Origin: Domibacillus robiginosus
GTDB taxonomy: Bacteria; Bacillota; Bacilli; Bacillales; Domibacillaceae
Assembly (NCBI RefSeq): GCF_000966195.1
Contig: NZ_LAHL01000003.1
Coordinates: 186,001 to 250,000, forward strand
Direction of reading: 5' to 3'
Length of the DNA: 64,000 bases
Shown here: piece by piece, positions 52,017 to 60,671 of the stretch
How positions within the stretch are numbered: the stretch's first letter is position 1
Layout of the letters: each line of letters opens with the position of its first letter
Translations under genes and position numbers: made by a program
Notes under the pieces: model-generated
Told to the model about the DNA's origin: nothing
The model's database searches: none
The model's input: only the letters and a program-made list of their open reading frames with translations

Positions 52017-52471
52017 AAAGGTCATCACCTAACCGTGATGACCTCAGTGTGTAGACAAAATCTTTTCCTTTTAAAAAAGAGCCGACAAGTGAAGCCTGCC
52101 GGACTTCGCGCATCCTAAGGCAGTGCGGGATCTCCCAACTCACTGTACGTCCCGCAGGCTTCACTAAGTGGTGTTAAAGATCAATAAGCAAGGATGGAGC
52201 AGCCATTTTCTCTTTGTCAAAGGAAACATACAACCAAATTAGCTCCATCCAATTTTGGCGCAAGCCACTTGGCGGTGTCCGGGCAGCGTAGACTCCTATG
52301 GGACGAGCGGGCAGCTGAGACCGATGGAGCCGCCAGGCGCAGTCGGGCTCGGCGCCTGCCCCATGGAAAGCAGAGCTGCCCGGACGCCGCCGACCGAGTC
52401 TGTTCATGTGCGCGGTTCACAATAATAGTTTGTCTACACACTGAAAGGTCATCACCTAAACGTGATGACCT
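52017..52471 (-). mobile_element. Twin-hairpin element, copy 2, nested in a duplicated terminator
   Basis: A 399-base non-coding element (52045-52443) with perfect 15-base terminal inverted repeats (CAGTGTGTAGACAAA and its complement). It is flanked exactly by 28-base direct repeats (52017-52044 and 52444-52471, one mismatch), each containing a whole terminator hairpin (GGTCATCAC/GTGATGACC). Inside are hairpin Y (52088-52164, AGTGAAGCCTGC... arms) and hairpin X (52270-52392, GGCGGTGTCCGGGCAGC/GCTGCCCGGACGCCGCC). It is in the opposite orientation to copy 1. Relative to copy 1 it has a longer hairpin X and a shorter hairpin Y. It lies between hflX and the convergent small gene. Confidence 0.82.
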
Positions 52472-52483
52472 TTTTTATTTTGT

Positions 52484-52744
52484 TTACCATAAGAAAAGTG
52501 CGGACGCTAAAGCAAATCCAGCAATAGCCCCTAACGCGATTGGATAACCATATCCGTACCCATATCCATACCCGCCAAAAAAGCCGTATCCAAATCCGCC
52601 AAAACCGCCAGAAGGGCGAATCCATACGTGGCTTCTTGTTACGCGTGTAATCGTGCCAGTGTGTACTTTGCCGTCATGGCATGTAATTCTTGCTTTTTTT
52701 CCCATGTGCTGCGAGCAAAGGCGATAATAGTTTGTCTGAGACAT
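52484..52744 (-). CDS. Small Gly/Tyr-rich protein with an SH3/LSm-like start
   Basis: An 86-residue protein I do not recognise by name. Residues 1-45 (SQHMGKKARITCHDGKVHTGTITRVTRSHVWIRP) look like a small beta-barrel of LSm or SH3 type. They are followed by a tract of aromatic-glycine repeats (GGFGGFGYGFFGGYGYGYGY) and a hydrophobic C-terminal helix (IALGAIAGFALASALFLW). It could be a small membrane-anchored or spore-coat-like protein. Two ATGs follow AGGAGGAG; the second (52744) has better spacing. It converges on hflX across the twin-hairpin element. Confidence 0.75.
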   Translation of the reverse strand: MSQTNYYRLCSQHMGKKARITCHDGKVHTGTITRVTRSHVWIRPSGGFGGFGYGFFGGYGYGYGYGYPIALGAIAGFALASALFLW

Positions 52745-52908
52745 CATTCTCCTCCTCTCTTTGTTTCATAGTTTATGCAGGAGAAAAAAAGCTGGCTAAA
52801 CCAAAAGTCTATAACTTACACTTTTTTTCTATGAAAAAAAGGCATGGCTGTCTGAAAATGAACCTGTTCATATATATATAAGAAGTTCACAGGAAAGGAG
52901 GCAGCACG

Positions 52909-53748
52909 GTGCCTGTTTTAAACAGCAGAATCTGGTTGGATCAGTTTGCTAAAGAATGTGAAAAAAGTGGGGGGAAGAACGCTTATTTTATTCAATGTCA
53001 AGAGTTGTGTACACCGATTCAGCCTTTTTTTCCGGCTCTTAGCCGGGAGGAGCTTCATTATCACCTGCTTGCGAGCGGGCTTTTTGAGCCAGCCCAATGG
53101 AGAGAGACGCGGCAGAAAGTACATGAAATGGAGAAAAGCGGCCTGTGGGTGCTCGTAAACCATGAATATAAAGAGCTAAGAAAGAAATGGAGGGGGCCTG
53201 AAGTCGAGATTGTTCTTTTTCCAGTGCGGACGGTACGTTCACAGCGAAAAAAAACAGATATAAAGAAAAATGGGATCGCCGTTGGGAATGTAATTTTTTT
53301 ATTTTTGACACCGGGTTTGCAAAGGGAAGAGGTAAAAGCACTGCTTGCACATGAATATAGTCATGTGTGCCGGCTCTTTCACATGAAAAAGGAGGATGAA
53401 GCTTTAAATTTAAAGGAAGTGCTTGTTTTAGAAGGGCTTGGTGAGATTGCAGTAAAAAAATTGTACGGAGAAAAGTGGCTGGCTCCCTGGACCGGTTTTT
53501 ACACGCCTGAAAGAAGAATGGCAGTATGGGAGAAAATGTTTGTACCCGCTTTAGAGCTAGTAGGGAGAGATCAGTATGACCGCTTTTTATATGGGAATAA
53601 GCAGGAGGGTATCCCCAAATGGATGGGCTATTGCATCGGCTTTCATCTGGTCGATTCTTTTGATAGGCGCTGCGGTCCTTTTGATATAAATGAGCTGCTG
53701 CATAAAACAGCCCATGAGATAGTGGCAGGATCGGCTTTTCACTTGTAA
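52909..53748 (+). CDS. DUF2268-type putative zinc metalloprotease
   Basis: A 279-residue protein resembling YjaZ/DUF2268. The zinc motif HEYSHVCRLFH (about residues 147-157) has the HExxH-like form with Tyr/Ser inside, and a downstream glutamate in VLVLEGLGEIAVKKL could be the third ligand. No signal peptide is seen. Substrate and role are unknown. It starts at a GTG behind AAAGGAGG. It ends at a terminator shared with the convergent MMPL gene. Confidence 0.8.
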   Translation: MPVLNSRIWLDQFAKECEKSGGKNAYFIQCQELCTPIQPFFPALSREELHYHLLASGLFEPAQWRETRQKVHEMEKSGLWVLVNHEYKELRKKWRGPEVEIVLFPVRTVRSQRKKTDIKKNGIAVGNVIFLFLTPGLQREEVKALLAHEYSHVCRLFHMKKEDEALNLKEVLVLEGLGEIAVKKLYGEKWLAPWTGFYTPERRMAVWEKMFVPALELVGRDQYDRFLYGNKQEGIPKWMGYCIGFHLVDSFDRRCGPFDINELLHKTAHEIVAGSAFHL

Positions 53749-53762
53749 CAGCGAGCAAGATT

Positions 53763-53795
53763 AAAAAGCAGTCTCCCTTAGGAAGACTGCTTTTT
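53763..53795. terminator. Bidirectional terminator
   Basis: AAAAAGCAGTCT and AGACTGCTTTTT pair around a short loop. It overlaps the last codons of the minus-strand MMPL gene and serves both convergent genes. Confidence 0.88.
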
Positions 53796-55925
53796 GCGTT
53801 TCGTTTGAAATGGCATCCACCAGTTGGCTGCACCGAGAAGCTTCATTAAACTTGGTACAAGCAGCAGCCGCACAATCGTTGCATCAAGTGCAATCGCAAT
53901 GGCAATCCCGATGCCAATTTGTTTAACAGGCACCACACCGGTAAAAGCAAAAGCACCTGTAATGGCAATCATAATTAAAGCAGCAGAGGTGATGATTTTG
54001 CTGGTGCTTGCCAGCCCTTCTACAGTCGCATGTGTATTATCGTTTGTGGCCAGATAAAATTCACGAATTCGCGAGATCAGAAACACTTCGTAATCCATGC
54101 TAAGGCCAAATACAAGACTAAAAACGAGCACCGGTAAAATAAGAGAAACAGAGGCCGGCTCCATACCAAGATGTCCGCCTTGAAACAGCCAGACGAGAAT
54201 GCCGAATGTGGCAGCGAGGCTTAAAACATTCATCAGAATTGCTTTGAGTGGAATGAAAATCGATCGGAATGCAATCATTAAAATGAAAAAGGTAGAAATC
54301 AAAATAACCGCCAGCACAGGCACCACTTTGTCGAAAATTTCATCATACAGCTCCTGATTAAATTTTGGCTGGCCGCCAAATGTAACGGTTGCCGGCCAGT
54401 CCTCTTCGCTCCAATTTCGTACTACAGTTTGTGCTTCATCAGAAGCTGCTTCCGCATTAAGCGAGATAGGAAGCAAAAGCTTGTCCTCTTGAATAAAGCC
54501 TTCGATAGCTGGCTGAAGCTGAGCGGACAGCTGCGGATTTTGAAGAGAAGTTGCCAGCTCTTCTGGATCACTTTGACCGCTTACGGAAAACAGGGTTTCT
54601 ACGCCGCTGACCGTCCCGCTCTGTTCAAATTCTTCCTGCAATTCTTTCATAACGGCTAGCCCATCGACGCTTAGCCAGCCGCCATTTCGTTCGGCAACCG
54701 CGTATACCGTTGAAGCAGTATCCTCCATAAAATTCTTTTCAATTTTGTCATAGGCCGTTCTTGATTCGAACGTGGTTGGCAGCGAATCAGCTGCTGGAAT
54801 AGCGAGCTGCATATTTTTCGCAGGGATGAGCGCTGCACCAAGAAGAAAAAGAGCCAGCAGCGCAACTGCAACCGGACGTTTCATTACAAAGCCGGCAAAT
54901 AAGCGCCAACGGCTGGAGGAATCTCCAGAGGTTCGCAGGATTCGTCCTTTGTAAATACGGTCGCCAAGCAGCTTTAAAAGGGCCGGAAGCAGTGTCATTG
55001 ATGCAAGCACTGCAATGGCAATCACAGTCATACCGCCAATAGCGACGTTTTTGAAAATATCAATGTCAATCAGCAGGACAGCACCGAGTCCAATAAACAC
55101 GCATAGCGCAGAAAAAAGAATGGAGTGGCCGGCTTTTGCTTGTGTAATCCGGATCGCTTCCTCAAGTGACCGCCCATGAGCGCGTTCTTCTTTATAGCGG
55201 TTAATAAATAAAAGAGAAAAGTCGATCGACAGCGCCAGTCCAAGCATTGGTGCAATATTCAAAATGAAAATAGCCAGGTCAACTGAATCCGCGATAAAAG
55301 ATAAAACTCCAAAGCCGACTACGATGGTGATGCCGCCGATAATAAGCGGAAGAACTGAAGCAACAACTGTTCCGAGCGCGAGGAGCAGTACAATGAGCGC
55401 GACGGGCAGACCAATTAGCTCCGCCCGTTTTAAGTCATCCTGGCTGGCCTGGTTAATATCTTTTGAAATAACCGGTCCGCCAGTCAGTGATACGCCGTTT
55501 TCTTTTGCCAAAACAGCCCGGACGTCTTCGATCACCGGGTCCATTGGCCTCGATGGATCGTCAAAGTGTATTGCTCCATATGCTATTTCTTCTTTCAGCC
55601 ATTCCTTTTTTGTAAGCGGTGAATCGATGGCAGAAGGTAATACAGATCGCTCGATATCTGTTAACACGGTATTGATTTTTGATTGAAAATCCTCAGAAGA
55701 TTCGCCGCTGCTTTTTTCGAATAAAACAAGCAGCGTGTTTTCCGGAAAATGAAACGTTTCATGCAGCTCCTGCTGAACCGCCTCGTAATCACCATCTGTT
55801 CGAAAGCCGTCTCCTTCGAGTTTAGAAGGAAGCTTGGCAGCAAAAAATCCGAATACGACTGCCATAATCAGCCAAAGAACAAGGATAGATTTCCAGAATG
55901 ATATAACAAATGATTGATTCTTCAT
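53778..55925 (-). CDS. MMPL-family RND transporter (YdfJ-like)
   Basis: A 715-residue exporter-like protein with the MMPL duplication: one helix at 10-30, an outer loop (40-170), a bundle of five helices (175-335), a second single helix near 360, an outer loop (380-525) and a last bundle of five helices (530-700). The MMPL signatures LGLALSIDFSLLFINRYKEE and FGLSMDYEVFLISRIREFY, with the proton-relay aspartates, are present. It may export lipids or a hydrophobic drug. AAAAGGAGC precedes the ATG. It is divergent from the Fur-regulated monooxygenase gene. Confidence 0.9.
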   Translation of the reverse strand: MKNQSFVISFWKSILVLWLIMAVVFGFFAAKLPSKLEGDGFRTDGDYEAVQQELHETFHFPENTLLVLFEKSSGESSEDFQSKINTVLTDIERSVLPSAIDSPLTKKEWLKEEIAYGAIHFDDPSRPMDPVIEDVRAVLAKENGVSLTGGPVISKDINQASQDDLKRAELIGLPVALIVLLLALGTVVASVLPLIIGGITIVVGFGVLSFIADSVDLAIFILNIAPMLGLALSIDFSLLFINRYKEERAHGRSLEEAIRITQAKAGHSILFSALCVFIGLGAVLLIDIDIFKNVAIGGMTVIAIAVLASMTLLPALLKLLGDRIYKGRILRTSGDSSSRWRLFAGFVMKRPVAVALLALFLLGAALIPAKNMQLAIPAADSLPTTFESRTAYDKIEKNFMEDTASTVYAVAERNGGWLSVDGLAVMKELQEEFEQSGTVSGVETLFSVSGQSDPEELATSLQNPQLSAQLQPAIEGFIQEDKLLLPISLNAEAASDEAQTVVRNWSEEDWPATVTFGGQPKFNQELYDEIFDKVVPVLAVILISTFFILMIAFRSIFIPLKAILMNVLSLAATFGILVWLFQGGHLGMEPASVSLILPVLVFSLVFGLSMDYEVFLISRIREFYLATNDNTHATVEGLASTSKIITSAALIMIAITGAFAFTGVVPVKQIGIGIAIAIALDATIVRLLLVPSLMKLLGAANWWMPFQTKRKKQSS

Positions 55926-56009
55926 GGAAGCAGCTCCTTTTTTCTTTCTCGCTTCATCATAAAGGAAAATCTGCCCAACTGTGAAATAATTCGTTTAGTA
56001 AAGTTGGTG

Positions 56010-56038
56010 TTGACACTGAAAATCATTATCAATATAAT
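56010..56038 (+). promoter_or_regulatory. Consensus sigma-A promoter of the IsdG-like gene
   Basis: TTGACA and TATAAT are separated by exactly 17 bases, a perfect consensus promoter 45 bases before the GTG start. Confidence 0.92.
56017..56031. promoter_or_regulatory. Fur box
   Basis: TGAAAATCATTATCA matches the 7-1-7 Fur consensus (TGATAATNATTATCA) at 14 of 15 positions counting the free centre, and fills the promoter spacer. Iron-repressed expression is expected. Confidence 0.88.
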
Positions 56039-56082
56039 ATAAATGTATAAACAGTTAAATTTTCAAAAAAGGAGGGAGAAAC

Positions 56083-56394
56083 GTGTTTGTTGAAATGAAA
56101 ACCATTACTGTAAAGCCGGGAACGTCCCACCTGATCGTAGAGAACTTTCAAGGGAAAAATGCCATGGCGGAAATGGAAGGTTTTATTGAAAAGAAAATCT
56201 GGGTGCGCTCACGCAGTAAGGAAGAAGAAAAAGTGATTGTCGCCATCCATTGGGAATCAGAAGCAGCGTACAAAGGGTGGAAAAAAAGTCCTGTTCACAT
56301 TGCTGGCCACCGGGCTAAACGGGAAAAACCAGATTATATCCTTGATTTTCAAAATGAAACGTTCGTAGAGGCAGCTTCTCCAGCATCCGTATAG
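56083..56394 (+). CDS. IsdG/HmoA-type haem-degrading monooxygenase
   Basis: A 103-residue protein with the antibiotic-biosynthesis-monooxygenase fold. It resembles the haem oxygenases IsdG and HmoA: MFVEMKTITVKPGTSHLIVENF at the start, the tryptophan in IHWESEAAYKGWKKSP, and the likely haem-ligand histidine in VHIAGHRAKRE. It would free iron from haem. The Fur box in its promoter supports an iron role. It starts at a GTG behind AAAGGAGG. Confidence 0.85.
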   Translation: MFVEMKTITVKPGTSHLIVENFQGKNAMAEMEGFIEKKIWVRSRSKEEEKVIVAIHWESEAAYKGWKKSPVHIAGHRAKREKPDYILDFQNETFVEAASPASV

Positions 56395-56471
56395 TATAGT
56401 GTGATATATGCTTGCGCCGACAAGTTCTTTCCTTTACAATTAAAGGGATAAGCTGTCAGAGGAGAATGGCT

Positions 56472-56900
56472 ATGTATAAGCTGGATGATTCAATCGGATA
56501 TAAGCTATTTCAGAGTTCACGTCTTATGACGAACAGACTGAATCAGCTCTTTCGGTCCAACGGATGTCCGATTACTCATGAACAGTGGCAGCTGTTAAGC
56601 CGCTTATTTGAAAGAGACGGACAAACGCAGCAGTCACTCGCTGTTTTAAACGAGCGGGATGAACCGAGCGTATCACGACTTATCGCAAATATGGAACGAA
56701 GCAGTCTTGTTGAACGGCGCCCACATCCGACGGACAAACGTATAAATCTTGTTTTTTTAACAAAAGAAAGCAAGCGGATGAAGGATGAATACACTGCTCT
56801 GGCTCTTCAAACGATCGAAGAAGCATCCGCCGGAATTGATCCGGCTGAATGGGAACAGTGTTTGCGTACGTTAGATCGCATCCGCCGCAATTTGTCGTAG
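56472..56900 (+). CDS. MarR-family transcriptional regulator
   Basis: A 142-residue winged-helix repressor. The DNA-binding part is residues about 30-98: ITHEQWQLLSRLFERDG, QQSLAVLNERDEPSVSRLIANME and the wing VERRPHPTDKRINLVFLT. The target is unknown; it lies between the IsdG-like gene and the yclNOPQ importer and might control either or itself. The ATG at 56472 is seven bases from AGAGGAG; the ATG at 56466 is too near. Confidence 0.88.
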   Translation: MYKLDDSIGYKLFQSSRLMTNRLNQLFRSNGCPITHEQWQLLSRLFERDGQTQQSLAVLNERDEPSVSRLIANMERSSLVERRPHPTDKRINLVFLTKESKRMKDEYTALALQTIEEASAGIDPAEWEQCLRTLDRIRRNLS

Positions 56901-56943
56901 ACGTGGTGTCGATTTCGGATCGGCATTTATCTTTCTTTTCAAT

Positions 56944-56958
56944 TGAGAATGAATCTCT
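56944..56958. promoter_or_regulatory. Degenerate Fur-box candidate upstream of yclN
   Basis: TGAGAATGAATCTCT has dyad symmetry and matches the Fur consensus at about 11 of 15 positions, 46 bases before the importer operon. No clear promoter can be paired with it. Confidence 0.45.
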
Positions 56959-57003
56959 CTATCACCAACTGCCTGACAGCAATACAAAGGGTAGGGCAAA
57001 TGA

Positions 57004-57954
57004 ATGAAAAAACGTTACTTAGTAATACTGCTTGTTTTATTGTCTTTTGCTTCATTGTTCGTCGGTGTAACCAATATTTCACCGCTTGATTTATTCCGAT
57101 TTAGCGATCATCAAACCCAAATTTTTTGGCAGAGCCGGGTGCCGCGGCTCGTTAGTATTTTAATTGCCGGTGTCACGCTCAGCATCAGTGGTTTTATTAT
57201 GCAGCAGCTAAGTCGTAATAAATTTGTTTCACCGACTACGGCAGGAACAATGGATTCGGCCCGGTTTGGTATCCTGGTCGCGCTGATTGTCTTTACTTCA
57301 GCCGGTCCGCTTGAAAAAATGGTTATTGCCTTTATATTTTCGCTTGCGGGCACATTTTTGTTTATGAAGGTTCTAGACCGGATTAAAATGAAGGATCCTA
57401 TTTTTATTCCGCTTGTCGGGCTGATGTTCGGTAACATTATTAGCTCTATCACGACATTTTTCGCTTACAAGCATGACTTGATTCAAAATATGTCGGCCTG
57501 GCTGCAGGGTGATTTCTCCATGATTACTGCCGGCCGCTATGAAATGCTATACATAAGTGTTCCGCTCGTGGTCATTGCTTACTTTTTCGCTGACCGGTTC
57601 ACCATTGCCGGGATGGGAGAAGATTTTGCGAAAAACCTTGGTTTAAATTACAAGCAGGCCGTAAACGTAGGTCTGATTATTGTAGCCCTGTCCACCACGC
57701 TTGTTGTGCTGACCGTCGGGCTTATTCCGTTCCTTGGACTTGTTGTTCCGAATATTGTGTCGATTTACCGTGGAGACAACTTGAAAAACAGCTTGTTTGA
57801 TACAGCGCTTTTAGGTGCCGTCTTTATCTTGTTCTGCGATATTCTCGGACGAATCATCATTTTTCCATATGAAATTCCAATTGGCTTGACGGTTGGGGTC
57901 ATTGGAAGCGGGATTTTTATTTACTTGCTGATGAGGAGACGGGATTATGCGTGA
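57004..57954 (+). CDS. yclN: Iron-siderophore ABC transporter permease (YclN-like)
   Basis: A 316-residue FecCD-family permease with about nine membrane helices. The segments RVPRLVSILIAGVTLSISGFIMQQLSRNKFVSPTTAG and GLIPFLGLVVPNIVSIYRGD are typical, the latter being the loop that meets the ATPase. It is close to YclN, a subunit of the B. subtilis petrobactin importer. It leads a four-gene operon and overlaps yclO by 8 bases. Confidence 0.9.
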   Translation: MKKRYLVILLVLLSFASLFVGVTNISPLDLFRFSDHQTQIFWQSRVPRLVSILIAGVTLSISGFIMQQLSRNKFVSPTTAGTMDSARFGILVALIVFTSAGPLEKMVIAFIFSLAGTFLFMKVLDRIKMKDPIFIPLVGLMFGNIISSITTFFAYKHDLIQNMSAWLQGDFSMITAGRYEMLYISVPLVVIAYFFADRFTIAGMGEDFAKNLGLNYKQAVNVGLIIVALSTTLVVLTVGLIPFLGLVVPNIVSIYRGDNLKNSLFDTALLGAVFILFCDILGRIIIFPYEIPIGLTVGVIGSGIFIYLLMRRRDYA

Positions 57955-58894
57955 AAAGGGCAAACTGACGATATTAATTGTGCTAGCGGCCGCTTCCATT
58001 GTCGGCTATATGTTTATTGAACTTGGACCAAACTGGGATTACGCATTGCCAAGGCGGGCAGAAAAAATAGCAGCGATTGTGCTGACAGGAACGGTTATTG
58101 CGATTGCTACACTGCTGTTTCAAACAGTGACAAACAACCGGATTTTAACGCCGAGCATTATCGGTCTTGATTCCCTGTACATGCTGGTGCAAACAACACT
58201 TGTATTTTTCCTTGGTTCTACCAGCCTAACAGTCATGAATAAACAAGTGAATTTCGCGATTTCAATCGGCTTTATGGTCGTGTTCGCTCTTATTTTATAC
58301 CGGCTGCTGTTTCGCCGGGAAGGACAGAACATTTACTTTTTACTGCTGCTTGGCCTTATTTTTGGTACATTTTTCGGCAGCTTCACCTCATTTATGCAGG
58401 TGCTAATTGACCCGAACGAATTTCAAATTATTCAAGACCGGATGTTTGCGAGCTTTAATAATATCCAAACAGAGGTTTTAGTGATGGCAGCAGTGATCAC
58501 TGCTGCAGCGCTTGTTTACTTAATGAAGTTTTTTAAATATCTGGATGTATTGTCACTTGGGAAAGAAACCGCTATTAACCTTGGTGTTGATTATGACTAC
58601 ACGGTAAAACGGCTTCTAGTCGTAATTGCGATTTTGATTTCCGTAGCCACAGCGCTCGTTGGCCCGATTACGTTTCTTGGGCTGCTTGTTGTAAACGTCG
58701 CTTATGAAATGTTTAAAACATATAAGCATTCCGTGCTGATTTTTGCTTCGACGCTCGTATCGATCGTGGCACTTTCCGGTGGTCAAATGCTCGTTGAACA
58801 TGTATTTACATTTTCTACGCAGCTCAGTGTCATCATTAACTTTGTTGGCGGCATTTACTTTATATACTTATTGTTAAGGGAGAGTAAAAAATAA
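57947..58894 (+). CDS. yclO: Iron-siderophore ABC transporter permease (YclO-like)
   Basis: The second FecCD-type permease (315 residues, about nine helices), with LPRRAEKIAAIVLTGTVIAIATLLFQTVTNNRILTPSIIGLD shortened here to its key TNNRILTPSIIGLD motif, and the coupling loop ALVGPITFLGLLVVNVAYEM. It would pair with YclN as a heterodimeric channel. Its stop shares one base with the yclP start. Confidence 0.9.
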   Translation: MREKGKLTILIVLAAASIVGYMFIELGPNWDYALPRRAEKIAAIVLTGTVIAIATLLFQTVTNNRILTPSIIGLDSLYMLVQTTLVFFLGSTSLTVMNKQVNFAISIGFMVVFALILYRLLFRREGQNIYFLLLLGLIFGTFFGSFTSFMQVLIDPNEFQIIQDRMFASFNNIQTEVLVMAAVITAAALVYLMKFFKYLDVLSLGKETAINLGVDYDYTVKRLLVVIAILISVATALVGPITFLGLLVVNVAYEMFKTYKHSVLIFASTLVSIVALSGGQMLVEHVFTFSTQLSVIINFVGGIYFIYLLLRESKK

Positions 58895-59652
58895 TGGTAG
58901 AAGTGCAGTCTATCTCGAAATCATACGGATTAAAAGCAGTTGTTGATGATGTGTCAGTCAATATTCAAAAAGGTAAAATCACATCGTTTATCGGTCCGAA
59001 CGGTGCCGGGAAAAGTACGCTTTTATCCATTATCAGCCGCTTGATGAGTGCAGATACCGGTGAAGTGCTGATTGACGGACAAAAAGTAAATGAAACAAAA
59101 AGCCGGGACCTGGCCAAAAAAATGGCGATTTTAAAGCAGGCCAATCATTTAAGCCTGCGCTTATCAGTGCGCGATCTTGTTGCGTTTGGCCGTTTTCCTT
59201 ACTCACAGGGGAAATTAACGAAAGAAGATCACGTTTTTATTGATGAAGCACTTCGCTATATGGAACTCGAAGACCTGCAGGACCGCTATTTAGATCAGCT
59301 GTCCGGTGGTCAAAAGCAGCGGGCATTCATTGCCATGACTATTGCTCAAGATACTGAATACATTCTCTTAGACGAGCCCTTGAATAATCTGGATATGAAG
59401 CATTCTGTTCAAATTATGAAGGTGCTGCGCCGGCTGGCTGATGAGCTGGGCAAAACCGTTTTAATTGTTATTCACGATATCAACTTTGCTTCTGTGTATT
59501 CCGATTATATCGTCGCGCTTAAGGACGGAAAAGTCGAAGCACAGGGGACGGTTAACGAAATTATTACCACATTGACACTCAAGCAGGTATATGGGATGGA
59601 TATGTCTATTCAAGAAATTAACAATCAAAAAATCTGCGTTTATTTCAGCTGA
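58894..59652 (+). CDS. yclP: Iron-siderophore ABC transporter ATPase (YclP-like)
   Basis: The 252-residue ATPase of the importer. Walker A is IGPNGAGKSTLLS (near residues 32-44), the Q-loop is at LKQANHL, the signature is LSGGQKQRAFIAM, Walker B is YILLDEPLNNLD and the H-loop is VIHDINFA. It has the short form without a regulatory domain, as usual for siderophore importers. Confidence 0.93.
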   Translation: MVEVQSISKSYGLKAVVDDVSVNIQKGKITSFIGPNGAGKSTLLSIISRLMSADTGEVLIDGQKVNETKSRDLAKKMAILKQANHLSLRLSVRDLVAFGRFPYSQGKLTKEDHVFIDEALRYMELEDLQDRYLDQLSGGQKQRAFIAMTIAQDTEYILLDEPLNNLDMKHSVQIMKVLRRLADELGKTVLIVIHDINFASVYSDYIVALKDGKVEAQGTVNEIITTLTLKQVYGMDMSIQEINNQKICVYFS

Positions 59653-59667
59653 TAAAAGGAGCGTATC

Positions 59668-60630
59668 ATGAAAAAATATTTATTATTTATCGTTATGGCC
59701 GTTTTTGCGGTAATTGCAGCGGCATGCAGTTCATCCACTTCCGGTGAAAAAGCCGAAACAGAACCGGCAGAAGGCAATGAAGCACCAAAAGAAGTAACCG
59801 TTACACATGAGCTTGGTGAAACAACAGTACCTGTAAACCCGGAAAAAGTAGTCGTTTTCGACTTTGGTTCACTTGATACAATGGCAGAGCTTGGCATTGA
59901 GCCGGTCGGTCTTCCAAAAGAAAATATTCCAGATTATTTATCACAATTTGAAGACGAAAAATATGAAAATGTAGGCAGCTTAAAAGAACCGGATTTTGAA
60001 AAAATCAATGAACTGGCTCCGGATTTGATTGTTATTTCAGGCCGTCAAATGGATTTGTATGACCAGTTCGCAGAAATTGCCCCGACTGTTTACCTGGCTG
60101 TTGACGCAGCGAACTACATGGAATCATTCAAGAAAAATGCAACAACAATCGGACAAATTTTTGATAAAGAAGCAGAAGTAGAAGAAAAACTTTCAGCTAT
60201 TGATGAAAAAATTACCGCATTGAATGAAAAAGCATCAGCAATGGAAGAAAAAGGCCTTATCATTCTAGCGAACGAAGGCAAAATCAGCGCTTATGGCCCA
60301 GCTTCACGCTTTGGTATTATCCATGATGTATTTGGTGTAAAAGCGGCTGATGAAAATCTTGAAGTATCTACGCATGGCCAGAGCATTTCATTTGAATATC
60401 TTGTGGAAAAAGATCCGGACTACTTGTTTGTTGTTGACCGCGGTGCGGTTGTAACTGAGGGCGAATCCTCTGTGAAACAGGTTGTAGAAAATGACCTTGT
60501 AAAAGACACAAAAGCTGTGAAAAACGATCATGTTGTTTACCTTGATCCAAATGTCTGGTACTTATCAGGCGGCGGCTTGCAGTCTGTTTTAGCACAGGCA
60601 GATGAAATTGAAAAAGGAATCAGCAAGTAA
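59668..60630 (+). CDS. yclQ: Siderophore-binding lipoprotein (YclQ-like)
   Basis: A 320-residue binding protein of the FepB/BtuF class. It has a lipoprotein signal with lipobox IAAACSS (Cys near residue 20), matured by Lgt encoded at 4 kb. The periplasmic-binding fold shows VVVFDFGSLDTMAELGI, LAPDLIVISGRQMD, a linking helix, and YLDPNVWYLSGGGLQSV. Similarity to YclQ suggests petrobactin or a related catecholate, which is inferred. AAAGGAGC precedes the ATG. Confidence 0.92.
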   Translation: MKKYLLFIVMAVFAVIAAACSSSTSGEKAETEPAEGNEAPKEVTVTHELGETTVPVNPEKVVVFDFGSLDTMAELGIEPVGLPKENIPDYLSQFEDEKYENVGSLKEPDFEKINELAPDLIVISGRQMDLYDQFAEIAPTVYLAVDAANYMESFKKNATTIGQIFDKEAEVEEKLSAIDEKITALNEKASAMEEKGLIILANEGKISAYGPASRFGIIHDVFGVKAADENLEVSTHGQSISFEYLVEKDPDYLFVVDRGAVVTEGESSVKQVVENDLVKDTKAVKNDHVVYLDPNVWYLSGGGLQSVLAQADEIEKGISK

Positions 60631-60631
60631 T

Positions 60632-60671
60632 AAAAAACAGGACTGATGCAAAAGCATCAGTCCTGTTTTTT
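60632..60671. terminator. Bidirectional terminator
   Basis: AAAAACAGGACTGATGC and GCATCAGTCCTGTTTTT form a long perfect stem with AAAA loop. It serves yclQ and the convergent histidine kinase gene. Confidence 0.95.

Noticed and set aside
52194-52547. 117-codon plus-strand open frame in the 52-kb element
   Set aside because: It runs through hairpin X and then antisense into the small Gly/Tyr-rich gene. It has no ribosome site and is not shared with copy 1.
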